A stretch of 13,926 nucleotides of DNA from an uncultured Selenomonadaceae bacterium. GTDB taxonomy: Bacteria > Bacillota > Negativicutes > Selenomonadales > Selenomonadaceae. Below, piece by piece: positions 13,362 to 13,926 of the stretch; the first letter of the stretch is position 1, and the number at the start of each line of letters is the position of its first letter. The translations under genes were made by a program, and so were the position numbers. Where the stretch lies: positions 1-13,926 of the forward strand of contig CAJOKY010000027.1 in NCBI GenBank assembly GCA_905235425.1, read 5' to 3'. The notes below the pieces were generated by a model. The model did not search any database, was not told the origin of the DNA, and worked only from the letters and a program-made list of their open reading frames with translations.

Positions 13362-13844
13362 TTAGCTGTCGATATCCATACCAAAAAATTTTTCTGCCGC
13401 CGCCGCGATTATCTCTGCTGAAAAGCCGCGCGTCATTAAGTGTTGACGCATTTTATTTTTAAACTTCCACGCGTCCTTAGCATTGTCGAAAGTTTGAAGT
13501 GGAAATTTTTTTACCAATGCCTCAACCGCCGCGTTCAATTCGTGTTCGTATGTATCGGCGGGAATTATTTTTTTTACCAAGACTGAATCAAATCCCCTTT
13601 GTATTAACTTCATATAAATTTGTCTGACGCTCAACTTTCCTGCAGAATAAAGATTTTCAAACTGCCGCGTACAAGTTTCCTCGTCGTTAAGGTAATGATA
13701 CTTTTGCAGTTTATCAATCGCCGCGTCGACTTCCTCTTCATCATAATTCCGCGCCAAAAGTTTTCGTTTTAAAGACGTTGAACTTTGCTCTTGCCTTGCC
13801 AAAAGGTCTGTCGCCTTCATCAATGCAGTTTTACTTTCTGCCAC
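13362..13844 (-). CDS. recX: Regulatory protein RecX
   Basis: This small helical protein of 160 residues binds RecA filaments and modulates recombination and repair (family knowledge). It shows the three-helix repeats of the family: LLARQEQSSTSLKRKLLARN at 14-33, the pattern DAAIDKLQKYHYLNDEETCT at 40-59, then LSVRQIYMKLIQRGF (71-85) and, in the last repeat, KMRQHLMTRGFSAEIIAAAA (131-150). The length is normal. The start is the GTG at 13842-13844, preceded by GGGAG about 10 bases upstream; an ATG eight codons later is a less supported choice. Its start overlaps the end of an upstream membrane-protein gene by 14 bases, which suggests translational coupling. recA is not in the window. Confidence 0.88.
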   Translation of the reverse strand: MAESKTALMKATDLLARQEQSSTSLKRKLLARNYDEEEVDAAIDKLQKYHYLNDEETCTRQFENLYSAGKLSVRQIYMKLIQRGFDSVLVKKIIPADTYEHELNAAVEALVKKFPLQTFDNAKDAWKFKNKMRQHLMTRGFSAEIIAAAAEKFFGMDIDS

Positions 13845-13926
13845 GTTGCCGCACTCCCAAATAAATAAATATCGCCAAAAATATAGTGAACGCCGCCACG
13901 CTTGTAACCTGCGCGCTTTTTGCCGC
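13831..13926 (-). CDS. C-terminal end of an unrecognised membrane protein (partial)
   Basis: Reading in from the right edge on the - strand gives 31 residues ending in TAA at 13831-13833. They form one hydrophobic helix (VAAFTIFLAIFIYLGV) with a positive tail (RQRGRK), the usual end of an inner-membrane protein with a cytoplasmic C-terminus. The frame overlaps the recX start by 14 bases and contains its ribosome site. The rest of the gene is outside the window, so its identity is unknown. The open frame is short, but its composition is membrane-protein-like and the tight overlap is typical of operons. Confidence 0.55.
   Translation of the reverse strand, partial: AAKSAQVTSVAAFTIFLAIFIYLGVRQRGRK

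Overview
The window is ordinary bacterial chromosome, most likely from a motile anaerobic member of the Bacillota, with Negativicutes/Selenomonadales as the best guess. The clues are strong AAGGAGG-type ribosome sites, sigma-A promoters close to TTGACA-17-TATAAT, AT-rich intergenic DNA, a LctP-type lactate permease, CheV, a flagellin with a sigma-28-like promoter, and the argG-argH pair. The taxon is inference; there is no rRNA here to fix it.

Layout. (1) 1-147 is the tail of an unrecognised + strand gene. It is followed by a long structured hairpin (178-249) shared with the convergent lactate permease gene (302-1831, -). (2) A divergent regulatory region of about 295 bases leads into a + strand chemotaxis block. 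This holds cheV (CheW + receiver), an unrecognised GT-B-like protein, and a small soluble MCP signalling module. The tRNA thiolase gene mnmA follows. (3) 6515-7681 encodes a repeat-built protein of unknown function whose codon use is AT-richer than that of its neighbours. (4) argG and argH encode the last two steps of arginine synthesis. (5) Convergent to argH on the - strand are a SAM methyltransferase with an in-frame stop near its start, a divergent flagellin with its own terminator, recX, and the C-terminal end of a membrane protein that overlaps the recX start.

The most unusual signal is not a protein. Four intergenic gaps (3099-3154, 5154-5237, 7714-7750, 9025-9092) are filled with tandem 7-base units of shared 'words': TTAGCTA, AGGGATT, CTGTTCC and their complements. 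They keep strict 7-base phase even where one word family changes into another. Three of the four arrays start at or within two bases of the upstream stop codon. Two of them run right up to the start codon of mnmA or argH, and neither of those genes has a ribosome site at the normal distance. In argG-argH the array supplies the argG stop codon. It appears to have been inserted between a strong AAAGGAGG and the argH ATG: removing it would leave an 8-base SD spacing.

Other points to check are the single ochre codon (12026-12028) in an otherwise intact methyltransferase, the near-identical internal repeats of the 388-residue protein, and an argG promoter that overlaps the terminator of the gene before it. 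No mobile element, CRISPR array, RNA gene or recognisable defence cassette was seen.
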